NCBI GenBank assembly: GCA_017630115.1
Contig: JAGBVY010000162.1
Coordinates: 1 to 9,465, forward strand
Reading direction: 5' to 3'
From: Tidjanibacter sp.
Lineage (GTDB): Bacteria > Bacteroidota > Bacteroidia > Bacteroidales > Rikenellaceae
DNA: 9,465 nucleotides
Shown here: positions 1-7,955 of the stretch, piece by piece
Numbering within the stretch: the first letter of the stretch is position 1
Layout: every line of letters begins with the position of its first letter
Translations under genes and position numbers: made by a program
The notes under the pieces: model-generated
The model's input: the letters and a program-made list of their open reading frames with translations, nothing else
Databases searched by the model: none
Told to the model about the DNA's origin: nothing

Positions 1-225
1 CGCATGCGCAATACACCGGTGATTATCTTTGTCAACAAGATGGACCGCGAAGCCAAAGATCCGTTTGACTTGTTGGACGAACTGGAGGAGGAACTCCATA
101 TCCATGTGCGTCCCCTGACATGGCCTATCGAAAGTGGTGAACGCTTCAAGGGTGTCTATAACCTCTACGAACACAACCTCAACCTCTTCCAACCCTCCAA
201 GCAGGTGGTGGCCGAGAAGGTGGCA
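1..225 (+). pseudogene. prfC: Fragment of peptide chain release factor 3 (GTPase domain)
   Basis: The first ~74 residues match RF3, the GTPase that recycles RF1 and RF2 from the ribosome after peptide release. Recognisable pieces are the G4 motif NKMD (residues 11-14, in VIIFVNKMDREAKDPFD), the RF3-typical segment LLDELEEELHIHVRPLTWPI and FKGVYNLYEHNLNLFQPSKQ. By comparison with E. coli RF3 (about 530 residues, G4 near 142), this is the middle of the G domain. The match stops near QVVAEKVA, at about position 225. The rest of the G domain and domains II and III are absent; instead the frame runs into TPR sequence. The P-loop part would lie upstream of the window. Such a truncated product should not work as RF3, so an intact copy would be expected elsewhere in a real genome. 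The exact breakpoint is estimated from remembered family sequence, within about 20 bp. Confidence 0.8.
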
Positions 226-3033
226 CTGCTGGGCGCTATGTGTGAGGCCCAGTTGGGCGATGGAGCTACCTCGTTGGAGGCATTTGTGGCCTCGCATCCT
301 CTCTCGCCCTATCTCAATGAGGCTCTTGTGGCTTTGGCCTCCGAGCACTACGAGTGGGGTCGTCACGAGCAGGCCATAGCCCTATTCGAGAGGGTCAATC
401 TCGACGGAGTGAGCGACGAGAATATCGAGCGCTTCTGCTTTGAGTGTGGCCACACCTACTACCAAGCGGGCCGGATGGCCGAGGCTAAGGAGTGGCTTGG
501 TAGGCTCTCACGCCCCGGCGAACTCTACGACCACGCTCGCTATCTGCTGGGTTGTATGGCCTATGCAGAGGGGGCTTATACACTCGCACACGATAATTTT
601 GCCTCGTTGGCCCACAACGACGACTACAAAGCCGTTGTACCCTACTATCTGCTGAATATCCACCACCGCCTTGGCAACGACGACTATGTTGTTCGCAATG
701 CCGAGAGTGTGTTGGATGGTGTAGAGGGTAGCCGCAGGGGCGAGATATTGCGTGTTGCTGCCCAGAGCAACTTCCGCAAAGAGAATTGGCAGCGTGCCTC
801 GGAGTTGATTGAGGCTCTGAAAGCAGAGCCTTCGGTGGAGGCTCTCTCGCGCGAGGAGAACTATATTGCCGGCTACTCGCTCTATAAACTGGGTCGTTGG
901 GAGGATGCTGCCTCCTACCTCAGAGGTGCTTCGGGTGCCGACGACTCGCTCACCCGTAATGCGGCCTACCATTTGGCCGACTGTATGTTGCGTTGGGGCG
1001 ACAAGAAGGGTGCTATGCAGAGTTTCGCTATGGCCAGCACAGGTTCTGAGGAGAACCCTGTGCGCGAGGATGCTTACTACAACTACTGCAAGTTGCAGGT
1101 GGAGCTTGGTGGCTCCAACTTCAACGAGGAGATTCAATCACTCAGTGGCTATCTGAGAAAGTTCCCTCGCTCGCGTCATCGTGCCGAGATTGAGGGCTAC
1201 CTCATTTCGGCCTGCTATGCTGCCAACGACCTCAGGGGTGCCTATGGTGTGTTGGGCGAGTTTGCCTCATCGGGTGGACGCGTAAGGGCTGCAATGCAGA
1301 AGGTGGCCTACTACTACGCTGCCGAGTGCTACTCGCGTGGCGATATGGCCGAGGCCGAGGAGTATTGCAACTACGCCCTCGACCACAAAGAGTACGACAC
1401 CGAAACGGAGGCCTTGACGCTCTATCTGTTGGGCGAGATTGACTACTCGCAGGGCAAATTTAAGCAGGCAGCCTCGATGTTTGACCAATACTTGGCAATG
1501 GAGATGACCCACCAAAGTGAATATCCCATTGCGATGTACAATATGGGCTATGCCAACTTCAACGCCTCGCGCTTTGGTGCAGCCTACAACGACTTTGCCG
1601 ACTTTGTGGCCGAACACACCACCGAGGATAGCCTCTGGGCCGATGCCTACAACCGTATGGGCGATGCGAAGGCTGCTTCGAAGGAGTATAGCGCCGCAGC
1701 ACGTCTGTATGAAAGGAGTGCCTCTACCTCCACCCCTGAGCGTTACTATGGCGCCTATCGTGTGGCTATGATGGAGGGTATGGCCGGCAACGCCATTGCC
1801 CGTGTGGAGGCACTGGAAAAGATTGTGAGGCTCGGCAAGGGCAAGTATGCGCTTCGTTCACACTACGAACTTGGCAATACACTCCTCTCGACGGGCAACT
1901 ACGAGCGTGCCGTGAGTGTTCTGAAAGAGTATGTGGCCAAGTATCCCACTTCGAGAGATTATGTTGCAGCGCTGGCCGACTTGGCTCTTGCCTATCGCAA
2001 TACGGGCAACGACGAAGGCGCTTTGGAGGCCTACAAGAAGATTGTCGCAACAGCACGAGGCTCGGTGGCTATGCATAATGCGCTGGGCGAGATACGCAAT
2101 ATCTACATCGAACGCAACGACGTTGATGGCTATGTGGCCTATGCCGAGAGTGTGGGTATGAGTGGCGAGGTCGATGCTCCCAAGCGTGACTCACTGGGCT
2201 TTGTGGCGGCCCAAAGGCTCTACATCGCAGGCGACAAAGCCTCTGCCTCGACAGCCTTCGACAAATATCTGGCCGACAATCCTGAGGGTGCTTACTCGGC
2301 TGCTGCACTCTACTATGGAGCAGATTGTTGTGCCTCGGTGGGCGATACGTTGGCTGCCCGCGATAGGCTCACACGACTTACTTCGCTCTACTACAACAAC
2401 TACACCCAGAGGGGCTACGAGCGATTGGCTCAACTGGCTGCCGCAGGGGCAGATTGGAAGGTTGCCTCGGAGGCCTATCGTCGCTTGGCCGAGGTGGCTA
2501 CTTCGCCTTCGGAGCGTCGTGCAGCGTTGGATAAATACCTCTCTTCGGCAATCACTCTTGGTGATGGTGAGGTTACCATTGAGGTGGCCGACCACATCAC
2601 CAACCACCCCGAGGTAACCCCCGAACTCTCGCGTAAGGCCCTCTTTGCCAAGGCTGTGGCACTCGAAGCAGTGGGTAAACGCAATCCCGCTGTGGCCATC
2701 TACTCGTCGCTTGCTGAGGATGTGACCACTATGGAGGGCGCTGAGAGTAACTTCCGACTGATTGAAACGGCATTCCGCTTCGGCAGCTTCGAGAAGGCCG
2801 AGGAGATGGTCTATGACTTTGCCGAGAAGAATACCCCCCACGCCTACTGGTTGGCACGAGCATTCCTGCTCTTGGGCGATGTATATGTCTCGCGTGGCGA
2901 CCTATTCCAAGCAAGGGCCACCTACCAGAGTGTGGTCGATGGATATTCGGCCAGCGACGACGGCATTGTGGAAATGGCTCGCCAGAAGGTGGAGTCGCTC
3001 TCGGTTGAGGGTGGCGCTACGGCCAACAATTAG
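1..3033 (+). CDS. TPR-repeat protein with RF3 fragment at N-terminus (chimeric, 5' partial)
   Basis: One frame is open from the first base to the TAG at 3031-3033. The first in-frame ATG, at 4, lies inside an RF3-like segment, so the true start is upstream of the window. Numbering from that ATG, residues 1 to about 74 are RF3 GTPase sequence. From about residue 75 the protein is a long TPR solenoid with repeated helix pairs: YIAGYSLYKLGRWEDAASYL near 288-307, LYLLGEIDYSQGKFKQAASM near 473-492, YELGNTLLSTGNYERAVSVL near 621-640 and LLLGDVYVSRGDLFQARATY near 956-975. Bacteroidota TPR proteins of about 1000 residues normally begin with a signal peptide and first repeats; those are missing here. 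TPR solenoids bind other proteins, and the likely site of the intact protein is the periplasm or outer membrane. The beta-barrel gene follows after 32 bp, which suggests a shared operon and perhaps a shared complex. The TPR identity is firm. The ligand is unknown, and the fusion may be an assembly artefact. Confidence 0.85.
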   Translation, partial: RMRNTPVIIFVNKMDREAKDPFDLLDELEEELHIHVRPLTWPIESGERFKGVYNLYEHNLNLFQPSKQVVAEKVALLGAMCEAQLGDGATSLEAFVASHPLSPYLNEALVALASEHYEWGRHEQAIALFERVNLDGVSDENIERFCFECGHTYYQAGRMAEAKEWLGRLSRPGELYDHARYLLGCMAYAEGAYTLAHDNFASLAHNDDYKAVVPYYLLNIHHRLGNDDYVVRNAESVLDGVEGSRRGEILRVAAQSNFRKENWQRASELIEALKAEPSVEALSREENYIAGYSLYKLGRWEDAASYLRGASGADDSLTRNAAYHLADCMLRWGDKKGAMQSFAMASTGSEENPVREDAYYNYCKLQVELGGSNFNEEIQSLSGYLRKFPRSRHRAEIEGYLISACYAANDLRGAYGVLGEFASSGGRVRAAMQKVAYYYAAECYSRGDMAEAEEYCNYALDHKEYDTETEALTLYLLGEIDYSQGKFKQAASMFDQYLAMEMTHQSEYPIAMYNMGYANFNASRFGAAYNDFADFVAEHTTEDSLWADAYNRMGDAKAASKEYSAAARLYERSASTSTPERYYGAYRVAMMEGMAGNAIARVEALEKIVRLGKGKYALRSHYELGNTLLSTGNYERAVSVLKEYVAKYPTSRDYVAALADLALAYRNTGNDEGALEAYKKIVATARGSVAMHNALGEIRNIYIERNDVDGYVAYAESVGMSGEVDAPKRDSLGFVAAQRLYIAGDKASASTAFDKYLADNPEGAYSAAALYYGADCCASVGDTLAARDRLTRLTSLYYNNYTQRGYERLAQLAAAGADWKVASEAYRRLAEVATSPSERRAALDKYLSSAITLGDGEVTIEVADHITNHPEVTPELSRKALFAKAVALEAVGKRNPAVAIYSSLAEDVTTMEGAESNFRLIETAFRFGSFEKAEEMVYDFAEKNTPHAYWLARAFLLLGDVYVSRGDLFQARATYQSVVDGYSASDDGIVEMARQKVESLSVEGGATANN

Positions 3034-3065
3034 TCACGCACAAGTCTATTAAAACACTTAGAGAG

Positions 3066-4769
3066 ATGAGAATACAATATAGAACAGCTATGATAGGAGT
3101 AGTAAGACGTGGCCTGCTGACTCTTGGTGCGGTGCTCTGCGGAGTGTTGAGCATTGCGGCTCAGGAACAGTCCGAAGAGGGAGGCGGATTTAGCAAGCAG
3201 ATTGAGGTGCAGAAGGAGTATGAGGTGGTCGTCAGGAGTGCCGAGCGTATCGATACGCCCGTAAGGTTGCTCGATACGACCATCGTGCGCCCCGAACTTA
3301 GTTACCGCATCAACCCCACATCTCACCTGACCCACTTTGCGGTGGACGACCTTAGGGCTATGCCCCTTAGCACAGCTCGTTGGGCAACACCTCAGAGGCT
3401 CTATTTGAAGTTGGGTGTAGGTCTGCCCCTGTCGAGCGAGGCCGACATCTATTGGAGCCCCATAGAGAACAACCACTCCCGCCTAACGCTGTGGCTCAAC
3501 CACGACGGCTGGGAGAATCGCATCACCAACCTCGACGACCAACAGGTGGGAGCTACCCTGCTGCGCAATCGTGCAGGGGTCGATTTTAGCACCCGCGTGG
3601 GAGAGTTGGCAAGGCTCACCACCTCGCTCAAATATCGTGGTTCGCTCGGTAGTGGCTACGGCGGTGTGGGCGTTGTAGGCGACCAGGAGCGCCCCTTTGT
3701 GTCGGTGCACGATGTGGAGGCCAGCGCCAACCTTAACGGCCGATTCTCCGAGAGCTCGCCTCTGGGCTACGACGCCAACCTTATGGGTCTGTATGCTTTT
3801 ACGGGCGTGGGCGAAAAGGTGTGGCGATTCAATATCAATTATGGCCTTACGGGTCTGGATAGCTACTCGAAATGGCTACCCTCGGTGGTTACGCTCCACT
3901 ACTCGGGCGTTGAGTCCACCTGCCGTGAGCCCTACTACGACACCTCGGTGACCTTTGTGCCCGAGTGGAAGTTGCGTATTGGCCGTTGGGTGGGTGTGGA
4001 GCTTATGGCAGGCTACGACCATATGGTCTATAAGGGAGCGCAGAACTCTCTCGATGGTGTTGTGTCGAGCATTGCAGTCAGCTACGACAAGCACCCCGCC
4101 ATTGTCCCCTACCTCACCGTTGCCAACGATGTGCAGACCAAAGTGACCCGCGATGGGTTGTGGAACAACCCCTATATGGCAATGTTGCCTGTCGATAGCC
4201 GCAAGGTCTTTCTGACCGAGGTGGGTGTGCGTGGTAGCTACGCAGGGGTAACCTACTCGCTTGCAGGTGCTTCGCGTTGGTTCTCGGCTTATATGTTTGA
4301 GCGTGTGGTTGAGGGTTCGCCCCTGCTCGACTATGGCAGAAGCAATGGCCAGAGAGTCTGGTATGTGGATGGCGAGCTGATGTGGCGACCCAACCGTTGG
4401 TGGCGTGTTGAGGGTAGGCTCAACTACACCACGCTCGGCGGTGCCGAGAGCGCCACAGCCGAATTTAGACCTCGCGCGTGGAAGAGTCACTTGGGTATCT
4501 GCTACACTCCAACGTCGCGTTGGTCGTTTGGCTTGGGGGCAGACTATGCTAGTGCTATGGGTGTGACCTTTGAGGCCGCCGACGGTAGCCTCTCGCTTAT
4601 GGAGATTCCGAGCTATGTCGATTTGAACCTCACAGCCGAGTATGCCTACTCCCAGAGGGTGGGTTTGTGGCTTAGGGGTAGCAATCTGCTCTCTCAGCCC
4701 ATCTACCATTGGGCTACCTATCGTGCTCCGGGTGCAGGGGTGCAACTGGGTGTGAGAATGTCGTTTTAG
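3066..4769 (+). CDS. Outer-membrane beta-barrel protein (TonB-dependent-receptor-like, no plug domain)
   Basis: This is a 567-residue exported protein. The N-terminus has a basic stretch, a hydrophobic core (LLTLGAVLCGVLSIAA) and a likely signal peptidase I site before QEQ, typical of Bacteroidota. A second in-frame ATG at 3090 (MIGVVRRG...) gives a tidier signal peptide and may be the true start. After a short linker comes a segment (ELSYRINPT, about residues 77-85) followed by LYLKLGVGLPLSSEADIYWS (about 116-135). From there to the C-terminus, alternating polar/hydrophobic strands rich in Trp and Tyr fit an outer-membrane barrel, and the chain ends in Phe (RMSF), the usual barrel-assembly signal. 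No TonB-dependent plug domain is seen. From memory, Bacteroidota relatives are often labelled TonB-dependent receptor or hypothetical and can sit beside a large TPR gene, as here. The gap to the upstream stop is 32 bp and to nadE 33 bp, so co-transcription is likely. The substrate or partner is unknown. Confidence 0.8.
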   Translation: MRIQYRTAMIGVVRRGLLTLGAVLCGVLSIAAQEQSEEGGGFSKQIEVQKEYEVVVRSAERIDTPVRLLDTTIVRPELSYRINPTSHLTHFAVDDLRAMPLSTARWATPQRLYLKLGVGLPLSSEADIYWSPIENNHSRLTLWLNHDGWENRITNLDDQQVGATLLRNRAGVDFSTRVGELARLTTSLKYRGSLGSGYGGVGVVGDQERPFVSVHDVEASANLNGRFSESSPLGYDANLMGLYAFTGVGEKVWRFNINYGLTGLDSYSKWLPSVVTLHYSGVESTCREPYYDTSVTFVPEWKLRIGRWVGVELMAGYDHMVYKGAQNSLDGVVSSIAVSYDKHPAIVPYLTVANDVQTKVTRDGLWNNPYMAMLPVDSRKVFLTEVGVRGSYAGVTYSLAGASRWFSAYMFERVVEGSPLLDYGRSNGQRVWYVDGELMWRPNRWWRVEGRLNYTTLGGAESATAEFRPRAWKSHLGICYTPTSRWSFGLGADYASAMGVTFEAADGSLSLMEIPSYVDLNLTAEYAYSQRVGLWLRGSNLLSQPIYHWATYRAPGAGVQLGVRMSF

Positions 4770-4802
4770 TAATTGTTTGTACATATAATTATATTGGTTA
4801 CT

Positions 4803-5588
4803 ATGAATTGCAAGAAAGTTACAGATTATATTGTCAGCTGGCTGAGTGGCTATGTGGCAGGATGCGGAGCTAAGGGTTTTGTTGTGGGTATCTCGGGTGG
4901 CGTGGACTCGGCCCTTGTATCGGCCCTCTGTGCACGCACAGGCCTTCCGACGCTCTGCGTTGAGCTGCCCATCCACCAAGCCTCGGCACAAGTAAGCCGT
5001 GCGGGCGAACATATCCAGAGGCTTATGGCCGAGTTCCCCGACAATGTTGAGCGTGCAGCTGCCGACCTGACTGAGAGTTACGAAACTCTGCTTGCAGCGT
5101 TGCCTAAGGGCAATAACTACGAGCTAACGACGGCCAATACTCGTGCCCGATTGCGTATGACCACCCTCTACTTCTATGCCGGACTTAGGGGTGCGCTGGT
5201 TGTCGGTACGGGCAATAAGATAGAGGACTTTGGCATAGGTTTCTTCACTAAGTGGGGTGACGGAGGCGTTGATATTAGTCCCATTGCCGACCTTACTAAG
5301 AGCGAGGTTTTCGAGCTGTCGGCCTACTTGGGTGTTACATCCAACATCTTGGGCGCTAAGCCTACCGACGGACTCTTTGGCGACGACAGGAGTGACGAGG
5401 AGCAGATTGGAGCTACCTACCCCGAGTTGGAGTGGGCTATGGAGCAGACGGCTGCGGGTGCTCGTGCCGAGCAGTTTGAGGGCCGCCAGAGGGAGGTTAT
5501 GGAGATTTATATACGCCGCAATCGCGCCAACCGCCACAAGGTCGAACCCATCCCCACCTGTCTTATTCCCAAAGATGTGAGAAATTAG
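4803..5588 (+). CDS. nadE: Ammonia-dependent NAD synthetase
   Basis: The 261-residue protein catalyses the last step of NAD synthesis, amidating deamido-NAD with ammonia and ATP in the cytoplasm. The PP-loop SGGVDSA (residues 31-37) binds ATP pyrophosphate. Other family blocks are TNTRARLRMTTLY (about 111-123), GTGNKIEDFGIGFFTKWGDG (135-154), VDISPIADLTKSEV (156-169) and PTDGL..DDRSDEEQIGATY (187-206), with NRHK near the C-terminus. The length suits the short ammonia-using form; no glutaminase or nitrilase domain is attached, so free ammonia would be the nitrogen donor. I chose ATG 4803 because the family begins at about this point. An upstream TTG at 4773 would add ten hydrophobic residues read from the AT-rich spacer. 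The gene is last in the plus-strand run and is followed by a strong hairpin terminator. Confidence 0.95.
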   Translation: MNCKKVTDYIVSWLSGYVAGCGAKGFVVGISGGVDSALVSALCARTGLPTLCVELPIHQASAQVSRAGEHIQRLMAEFPDNVERAAADLTESYETLLAALPKGNNYELTTANTRARLRMTTLYFYAGLRGALVVGTGNKIEDFGIGFFTKWGDGGVDISPIADLTKSEVFELSAYLGVTSNILGAKPTDGLFGDDRSDEEQIGATYPELEWAMEQTAAGARAEQFEGRQREVMEIYIRRNRANRHKVEPIPTCLIPKDVRN

Positions 5589-5632
5589 CCCGAGCTGAAA
5601 TGTCACCTTTCGGGCCTTGATACCACAAAAGT

Positions 5633-5667
5633 AAAAGTCGCTCTACTCGAAAGTGGAGCGACTTTTT
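5633..5667. terminator. Bidirectional rho-independent terminator between nadE and rarA
   Basis: An 11-bp perfect stem (5633-5643 with 5656-5666) continues through a T-G wobble (5644/5655) into three more pairs (ACT 5645-5647 with AGT 5652-5654), closed by the tetraloop CGAA at 5648-5651. The plus strand ends in a run of five T; the minus strand also has a T-rich tail. It begins 44 bp after the nadE stop and lies 16 bp beyond the rarA stop, so it should serve both convergent genes. A weaker inverted repeat, GCCCGA/TCGGGC (5588-5593 and 5610-5615), lies just upstream. Confidence 0.9.
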
Positions 5668-5682
5668 AATTGATGTTTATCT

Positions 5683-6945
5683 TTACTTCTTTTTTAGGGC
5701 CTCTTTCCAAGCCATTGCGTCGTATTCGCGGCGGTGTTGTGGGGTGTAGAAGGTGTGGCCTTCAAGTCCCTCGGGCATAAAGTTCTGTTCCACCCAGTTG
5801 CCCTCGTAGTCGTGGGCATATTTGTAGCCCTTGCCATAGCCCAGCGAGCCCATAAGTTTGGTTGGGGCGTTCCTCAGATGGAGTGGCACGGGGCGGTTGG
5901 TGGTGTCGTGCTCGACCATCTGCAAGGCCTCGTTTATGGCCAAGTAGGCCGAGTTGCTCTTGGGGCTGGTGGCGAGGTAGATGGTGGCCTCCGAAAGCGG
6001 TATGCGGGCCTCGGGCATACCCAACTTATGCACCGCATCGAAGCAAGCATTGGCCAACAACAAGGCATTGGGGTTGGCAAGACCCACATCCTCCGAGGCG
6101 CTAATTACAAGCCTGCGGGCAATGAACTTCACATCCTCGCCTCCGGCCAACATACGGGCCAAGTAGTAGAGTGCCGCATCGGGGTCGCTACCTCGGATGC
6201 TCTTGATGAAGGCGCTGATGATGTCGTAGTGTTGCTCACCCCCCTTGTCGTAGAGGGCAATGTTTTGTTGGAGGCACTCGGTGACTATGGTGTCGTTTAT
6301 GACAATCTCCCCCTCCGAGGCTCCCGCCAGTATGTCGAGTATATTAAGTAGCTTGCGTGCGTCGCCACCCGAGAACTCAAATAGTGCGTGGGTCTGCTCG
6401 ACCCTCACACCCCTCTCGCGCAGCAAAGTATCTTTGGAAATGGCCCTGTCGAGGAGTGTCTGCAACTCCTCGTCGTTCATAGCTTTGAGCACATAGACCT
6501 GACAACGCGACAATAGGGGAGTGATGACCTCAAATGAGGGATTCTCGGTGGTGGCGCCTATGAGCGTAAAGACACCCTGTTCAACAGCTCCCAGTAGTGA
6601 GTCTTGCTGGGCTTTGTTGAAACGATGAATCTCGTCGATGAAGAGTATGGGGGCTGCGGCAGAGAAGAAACGGCTCTTCTTGGCGGTCTCAATCACCTCC
6701 CTTACCTCCTTAACACCACTTGCAATGGCCGAGAGAGTGAACATCTGGCGACCTAAGGCGAGTGCCACGAGCTTGGCAAGAGTGGTCTTGCCTACTCCAG
6801 GAGGGCCCCAAAGAATAAAGGAGGGTAGATTGCCACTCTCCACAAAACGACGTATTACTCCGTCGGAGCCAACAAGATGTCGCTGTCCGATGTAGTCGTC
6901 GAGAGATTGTGGTCGCAGTCGCTCTGCCAAAGGTGTGTTGCTCAT
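5683..6945 (-). CDS. rarA: Replication-associated recombination protein A (AAA+ ATPase)
   Basis: This 420-residue protein belongs to the RarA/MgsA/WRNIP1 family: tetrameric AAA+ ATPases, related to clamp-loader and RuvB ATPases, that act at stalled replication forks and bind single-stranded DNA-binding protein. Visible motifs are PLAERLRPQSLDDYIGQ (5-21), Walker A GPPGVGKT (47-54), Walker B ILFIDEIHRF (100-109, D104-E105), sensor 1 in GATTENPSF (130-138), the arginine finger R147 in LLSRC, and sensor 2 SGGDARKLLN (192-201). The C-terminal half carries the RarA-specific tetramerisation region, with IRGSDPDAALYYLARMLAGG (250-269) and LVISASEDVGLANP (279-292). Length and ends match the family, so the gene appears complete. 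A TAnnTTTG box lies about 50 bp upstream of the start, and the gene is separated from the upstream FKBP gene by that gene's terminator. It therefore appears to be transcribed alone. Confidence 0.96.
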   Translation of the reverse strand: MSNTPLAERLRPQSLDDYIGQRHLVGSDGVIRRFVESGNLPSFILWGPPGVGKTTLAKLVALALGRQMFTLSAIASGVKEVREVIETAKKSRFFSAAAPILFIDEIHRFNKAQQDSLLGAVEQGVFTLIGATTENPSFEVITPLLSRCQVYVLKAMNDEELQTLLDRAISKDTLLRERGVRVEQTHALFEFSGGDARKLLNILDILAGASEGEIVINDTIVTECLQQNIALYDKGGEQHYDIISAFIKSIRGSDPDAALYYLARMLAGGEDVKFIARRLVISASEDVGLANPNALLLANACFDAVHKLGMPEARIPLSEATIYLATSPKSNSAYLAINEALQMVEHDTTNRPVPLHLRNAPTKLMGSLGYGKGYKYAHDYEGNWVEQNFMPEGLEGHTFYTPQHRREYDAMAWKEALKKK

Positions 6946-6996
6946 AGTCCGATGATTTTTTAGAAACTGACGAATGAATCAGCCTCTTATATTTTA

Positions 6997-7004
6997 CAAA
7001 GATA
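6997..7004 (-). promoter_or_regulatory. Probable rarA promoter -7 box (TATCTTTG)
   Basis: On the minus strand TATCTTTG matches the Bacteroidota primary sigma factor -7 consensus TAnnTTTG exactly. Transcription would start near 6990, giving a leader of about 45 nt before the rarA ATG at 6945. No clear TTTG -33 box is present at the usual 19-21 bp spacing, so strength cannot be judged. Confidence 0.6.
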
Positions 7005-7036
7005 ACATTTTTTTCGGCACCATATCTACTGCCCCC

Positions 7037-7100
7037 GTCAAAAAGCAGGGCGCTGACGCTAAATAGTTGGTCAGTGGCGGCAAAATAGCAGGGCTGTGAC
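7037..7100. repeat. Imperfect 21-bp direct repeat between FKBP gene and rarA
   Basis: Positions 7037-7057 and 7080-7100 match at 16 of 21 bases without gaps. They share AGCAGGGC and end in TGAC, with a 43-bp offset. The spacer can form a 7-bp stem containing one wobble pair (around 7051-7057 with 7070-7076). No gene is supported in 6946-7178, which holds only this repeat, the rarA promoter box and the FKBP terminator. The repeat could be an operator or a remnant of a small duplication; no function can be read from it. Confidence 0.4.
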
Positions 7101-7102
7101 AC

Positions 7103-7145
7103 AAAAACAGAGGCGAAGACCTCTTGCAGATCTTCGCCTCTGTTT
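7103..7145 (-). terminator. Rho-independent terminator of the FKBP gene
   Basis: A perfect 15-bp inverted repeat (7105-7119 with 7131-7145, core CAGAGGCGAAGA) flanks an 11-nt loop. Read on the minus strand, the hairpin starts 33 bp past the FKBP stop and is followed by five T (7107-7103). On the plus strand the right arm ends in TTTGGG, which lacks a T tail, so the hairpin is oriented for the minus-strand gene. Confidence 0.9.
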
Positions 7146-7178
7146 GGGTGCTACCTCCTTCTGTGGGGAGTGTGGCAA

Positions 7179-7886
7179 CTATTTAGCCTCCTCTTTTACC
7201 TCGGTGGGGATTACCTCCAACACCTCAACAGTAAAGCTGATTGCTTGGTTGGGGCCGATGGAACCGTCGCGAGTACCGCGTACGCCATAGGCCATATTGG
7301 CAGGAATCCAGAGTTTAATCTCGCCACCCTCGCCAATGAGTTTCATACCCTCGGTCCAGCCTTTGATAACCTGATTGAGTGCAAACTCAGCAGGCTCGCC
7401 ACGCTCGTAGCTCGAATCGAACACCTTACCCGAGCGGAGTTTACCCTCGTAGTGAACTTTCACCTTGTCTGTATCGAGAGTTGCTTTCTTCTCGGCGTCG
7501 CCCTCGTTTACGATTTGGTAGAGCAGGCCGCTCTCGGTCTGTTTAACCTCGGGGTTGGATTTGAGAATCTCGGCCAGATAAGCCTCCGAAGCAGCCAAAG
7601 CCTTCTGAGGATTAACCACGTTCATATAGTTGCGAAGGAAAGCAAAAGCCTCCTGCTGCTCAATGGCAACATCCTCTTTCAGAGCGTCATTAACGCCTGC
7701 GTAGAAGAGGTCCATATTGAGGTCATCCTCAACCGAGTTTACAAGCCTGAGGAGCGATGCGCCAAAGTCGGTACCCAAAGCGTAGGAGAGGGTATCAACA
7801 TCGGTACGGAGGGCTTTCGAGCCACCGCAAGAGGTCATCGAGAGAGCTACAAGAGCTGCTGCTGCAATAGTAAGAATCTTTTTCAT
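7179..7886 (-). CDS. FKBP-type peptidyl-prolyl cis-trans isomerase, exported lipoprotein
   Basis: The 235-residue protein has an N-terminal dimerisation-like helical domain and a C-terminal FKBP domain, the FkpA/Mip architecture used for folding envelope proteins. The start MKKILTIAAAALVALSMTSC is a lipoprotein signal peptide with the lipidated Cys at residue 20. The motif starting DTLSYALGTDFG (31-42) is typical of the Mip/FkpA N-domain. FKBP active-site residues are visible: HYEG (Y146), VFDSS (F156, D157), VIKGWTEGM (173-181, W177), IPANMAYG (194-201, Y200) and ISFTVEVLEV (216-225, F218). The chain ends in a short charged tail. No run of acidic residues follows the Cys, so surface export by the known Bacteroidota lipoprotein export signal is not obvious; the periplasmic face is my inference. 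ATG 7886 was chosen because the open frame back to 7997 crosses the promoter and lacks signal-peptide character. A TAnnTTTG box and a dedicated terminator suggest a single-gene unit. Confidence 0.93.
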   Translation of the reverse strand: MKKILTIAAAALVALSMTSCGGSKALRTDVDTLSYALGTDFGASLLRLVNSVEDDLNMDLFYAGVNDALKEDVAIEQQEAFAFLRNYMNVVNPQKALAASEAYLAEILKSNPEVKQTESGLLYQIVNEGDAEKKATLDTDKVKVHYEGKLRSGKVFDSSYERGEPAEFALNQVIKGWTEGMKLIGEGGEIKLWIPANMAYGVRGTRDGSIGPNQAISFTVEVLEVIPTEVKEEAK

Positions 7887-7955
7887 AAATCTGATTTGTT
7901 GTGTTTTGTTTATTATTTTGTGTTTGATTTTGTTGCCTTTTGACCAAATAGCCTG

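Noticed and set aside
508..1137. A 209-codon minus-strand open frame inside the TPR gene
   Set aside because: It is antisense to clear TPR coding sequence, with low-complexity Val/Thr-rich translation and no recognisable family.
4773..4802. An upstream TTG start for nadE
   Set aside because: It adds ten hydrophobic residues read from an AT-rich spacer that the family lacks; ATG 4803 fits the family N-terminus.
4770..4802. A possible promoter before nadE (TTTG at 4776, TATATTGG at 4790)
   Set aside because: The spacing is only 10 bp and the second box has a mismatch, so it does not meet the TTTG-N19-21-TAnnTTTG pattern. Co-transcription with the upstream gene is simpler.
3876..5012. A 378-codon minus-strand open frame
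   Set aside because: It runs antisense across the barrel gene, the intergenic gap and the start of nadE. Its translation is rich in His, Thr and Arg without any domain; it is a by-product of the codon use of the real genes.
7170..7943. A 257-codon plus-strand open frame
   Set aside because: It is antisense to the FKBP gene, whose signal peptide and active-site residues are on the minus strand.
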